DNA of 64,000 bases, from the NCBI GenBank assembly GCA_902782225.1, contig CACZMF010000005.1, positions 245,320 through 309,319 of the forward strand, written 5' to 3'. How positions within the stretch are numbered: position 1 is the stretch's first letter; the number at the start of each line of letters is the position of its first letter. Below, piece after piece: positions 62,574 to 64,000 of this stretch. A program made the translations under genes and the position numbers. The stretch is from an uncultured Bacteroidia bacterium (GTDB taxonomy: Bacteria; Bacteroidota; Bacteroidia; Bacteroidales; UBA932). Under the pieces are notes generated by a model, which saw only the letters and a program-made list of their open reading frames with translations, did not search any database and had not been told where the DNA came from.

Positions 62574-64000
62574 TGGAATTCCTCATATATGATGCTAAGG
62601 TAGCGCTTGCGCTTCTGGTGTTCTACCTGTTCTATCGTTTCCTTTTGAAAAAGGAGACGTTCCACCGGCTCAACCGGGCAGTGCTGGTAGGAACGGCTGT
62701 GCTCTCGTTTCTGCTGCCGCTGTGCATCATTACCATCCATAAGCCGATGGAGATGGCAGCGCCCCTCGTGACGGAACCCGCCATGGTCGCCGAACTGCCG
62801 GAACAGGAACTGGCCCCGCTGGTTCAGGTCTCCGAGCCCTGGTGGCACGTTGCGCTTACCATCCTGTTCTGGGCAGGAGTGGCTTTCGTCCTCGGCCGGG
62901 TGCTCATCTCCATCCTGTCCATCCTCCGCATCATCCGTCAGGGCGAACCGGTCCGAAAAGAAGACGGCTGCCGGATTCTCGTCACCGAGCGGGACATCGA
63001 CCCGTTCAGCTGGATGAAATCTATCGTCCTGTCCCGGAAAGACTGGGAGATCCCGCACGAATCCATCCTTGCCCACGAAAAGGCGCACATCGCTTATGGG
63101 CACTCCATCGAAATACTCCTGGTCGATGTCCTCTCGGCCCTCCAATGGTTCAATCCCGCCATCTGGATGCTCCGCGCGGACCTCAAGGAACTCCACGAGT
63201 ACGAGGCCGACGACGCCGTGCTCCGTGCCGGCGCAAACCTCCGGGAATACCAATATCTGCTCATAAGAAAAGCTGTCAGCAAGAGCGGCTACTCAGTTGC
63301 TAACAGCTTTAATCACAGTATCCTTAAAAATCGTATTACTATGATGTCAAAATCCAGATCCCCTCTCGCGAGAGGGCTGCGGGCGCTCTGGCTGCTCCCG
63401 CTCGTCTGCCTGGCCATCGGCCTGCAGGCAAGGACTGTCTATGTCCCCGTGGACAAAGATAGTGAAAAAAACGTTTCCGATGAAAAGCCCCAGGGCTATC
63501 TTTCCGAAATAGTGGTCATCGGCTATGGCGGCCCGGAGGCCCCCCGGCACCACAAATCGCTGGAGAAAGATCCTCTGCCGTCCATCAAGAATCCGGACAT
63601 GGACACGGAGGCGGTTTGCCGGGAGGTTTTCAGCCGGTGGCTGAACACCCGCCTCGTCTATCCGGACGAGGCCAAGACCGATGACGGTACGGTCCTGGCG
63701 AAGTTCACGGTCGGAACCGACGGAAAAGTCAAAGACATTACCATTCTTTGGAGCGTTTCCGAACAGCTGGACGGAATCGTCGCCCAGCAGATCGCGAAGT
63801 CTCCCGAATGGACACCGGCCATGAAAGACGGGAAACCCGTCGAAATGTCATTCATCCAGCCCGTCGTTTTCATGGTTCGGACGTCATCGAAAACCCCTTC
63901 TCCCGTAGTCCTGAACATCCGGAAGGATGGAACGATCGAAAGCGGAGGCAAGGTTTATACCTTGTCACAGCTGAAAGACATCATTCCGCCCCATGCTGCA
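62570..64000 (+). CDS. BlaR1-type M56 sensor peptidase with TonB-like C-terminal domain, 3' end outside window
   Basis: 477 residues visible from the ATG at 62570, open to the window end; a second ATG follows at once. Several N-terminal membrane helices (VALALLVFYLFYRFLL, LTILFWAGVAFVLGRVL), then the M56 domain with zinc motif in ESILAHEKAHIAYGH (HExxH) and ELHEYEADDAVL. A further membrane helix (LRALWLLPLVCLAIGL) is followed by an outside segment containing EIVVIGYGG, which looks like a SusC Ton-box/plug start, and a TonB-C-like domain (YPDEAKTDDGTVLAKFTV, DGKVKDITIL, WTPAMKDGKPV). Bacteroidota M56 proteins often carry such extensions. It probably senses an envelope signal and relieves BlaI-like repression. 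Confidence 0.92.
   Translation, partial: MMEFLIYDAKVALALLVFYLFYRFLLKKETFHRLNRAVLVGTAVLSFLLPLCIITIHKPMEMAAPLVTEPAMVAELPEQELAPLVQVSEPWWHVALTILFWAGVAFVLGRVLISILSILRIIRQGEPVRKEDGCRILVTERDIDPFSWMKSIVLSRKDWEIPHESILAHEKAHIAYGHSIEILLVDVLSALQWFNPAIWMLRADLKELHEYEADDAVLRAGANLREYQYLLIRKAVSKSGYSVANSFNHSILKNRITMMSKSRSPLARGLRALWLLPLVCLAIGLQARTVYVPVDKDSEKNVSDEKPQGYLSEIVVIGYGGPEAPRHHKSLEKDPLPSIKNPDMDTEAVCREVFSRWLNTRLVYPDEAKTDDGTVLAKFTVGTDGKVKDITILWSVSEQLDGIVAQQIAKSPEWTPAMKDGKPVEMSFIQPVVFMVRTSSKTPSPVVLNIRKDGTIESGGKVYTLSQLKDIIPPHAA

Overview
The window reads as a chromosomal piece of a GC-rich gut-type Bacteroidota, most likely Bacteroidales. The support is the three SusC/SusD pairs, many lipoprotein signals, BACON and FISUMP domains, and promoter boxes of the Bacteroides type (TTTG, about 20 nt, TAnnTTTG). 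Genus-level assignment is not possible from sequence reading alone. No rRNA, tRNA or CRISPR array was seen.

Region 1 (1-10.3 kb, minus strand) is a beta-1,3-glucan polysaccharide utilization locus (PUL): SusC, SusD, a four-repeat surface glycan-binding lipoprotein, a BACON-GH16 endoglucanase and a GH3 beta-glucosidase that runs off the left edge. Upstream, also on the minus strand, lie rlmH, a very large NtrY-like histidine kinase and a DUF6377-type regulator (10.3-15.9 kb). A perfect 12-bp inverted repeat covers the regulator's stop codon, upstream of susC.

Region 2 (15.9-36.5 kb) starts with a DUF4783 protein and a 400-bp intergenic array of GGCGCAGGTCC repeats. It continues as a ~17.6-kb minus-strand operon (34.35 to 16.75 kb): an Fn3-like lipoprotein, a DUF4998/BNR_4 propeller, a metallophosphoesterase, two tandem SusC/SusD pairs, a DUF1735 lipoprotein, a second BNR_4 propeller and a three-BACON lipoprotein. 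Divergent from it are a GH88 unsaturated glucuronyl hydrolase and a DUF4861 protein. The lyase-like propellers plus GH88 point to a uronic-acid-containing glycan.

Region 3 (36.5-49.2 kb) holds a sigma-54-type response regulator without DNA-binding domain, then on the plus strand cmk, ispH, efp, a frameshifted nucleoside hydrolase, a secreted unknown, and a tight signalling cluster: RelA/SpoT-type synthetase, HD alarmone hydrolase, APH-like kinase, sensor-PP2C-HATPase fusion and STAS protein. A prolyl oligopeptidase follows.

Region 4 (49.2-64 kb) is accessory: a phosphoesterase, a second repeat patch, a fimbrillin-LTD-TIM-barrel lipoprotein, a small lipoprotein, a complete IS4-family element with 9-bp target duplication, and two paralogous DUF4988/FISUMP/Big2 lipoproteins. 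The second of these is split by a frameshift. The paralogs share a window in which nearly all differences fall in first and second codon positions, which looks like targeted diversification. A BlaI-type repressor and an M56/TonB-like sensor peptidase close the window.
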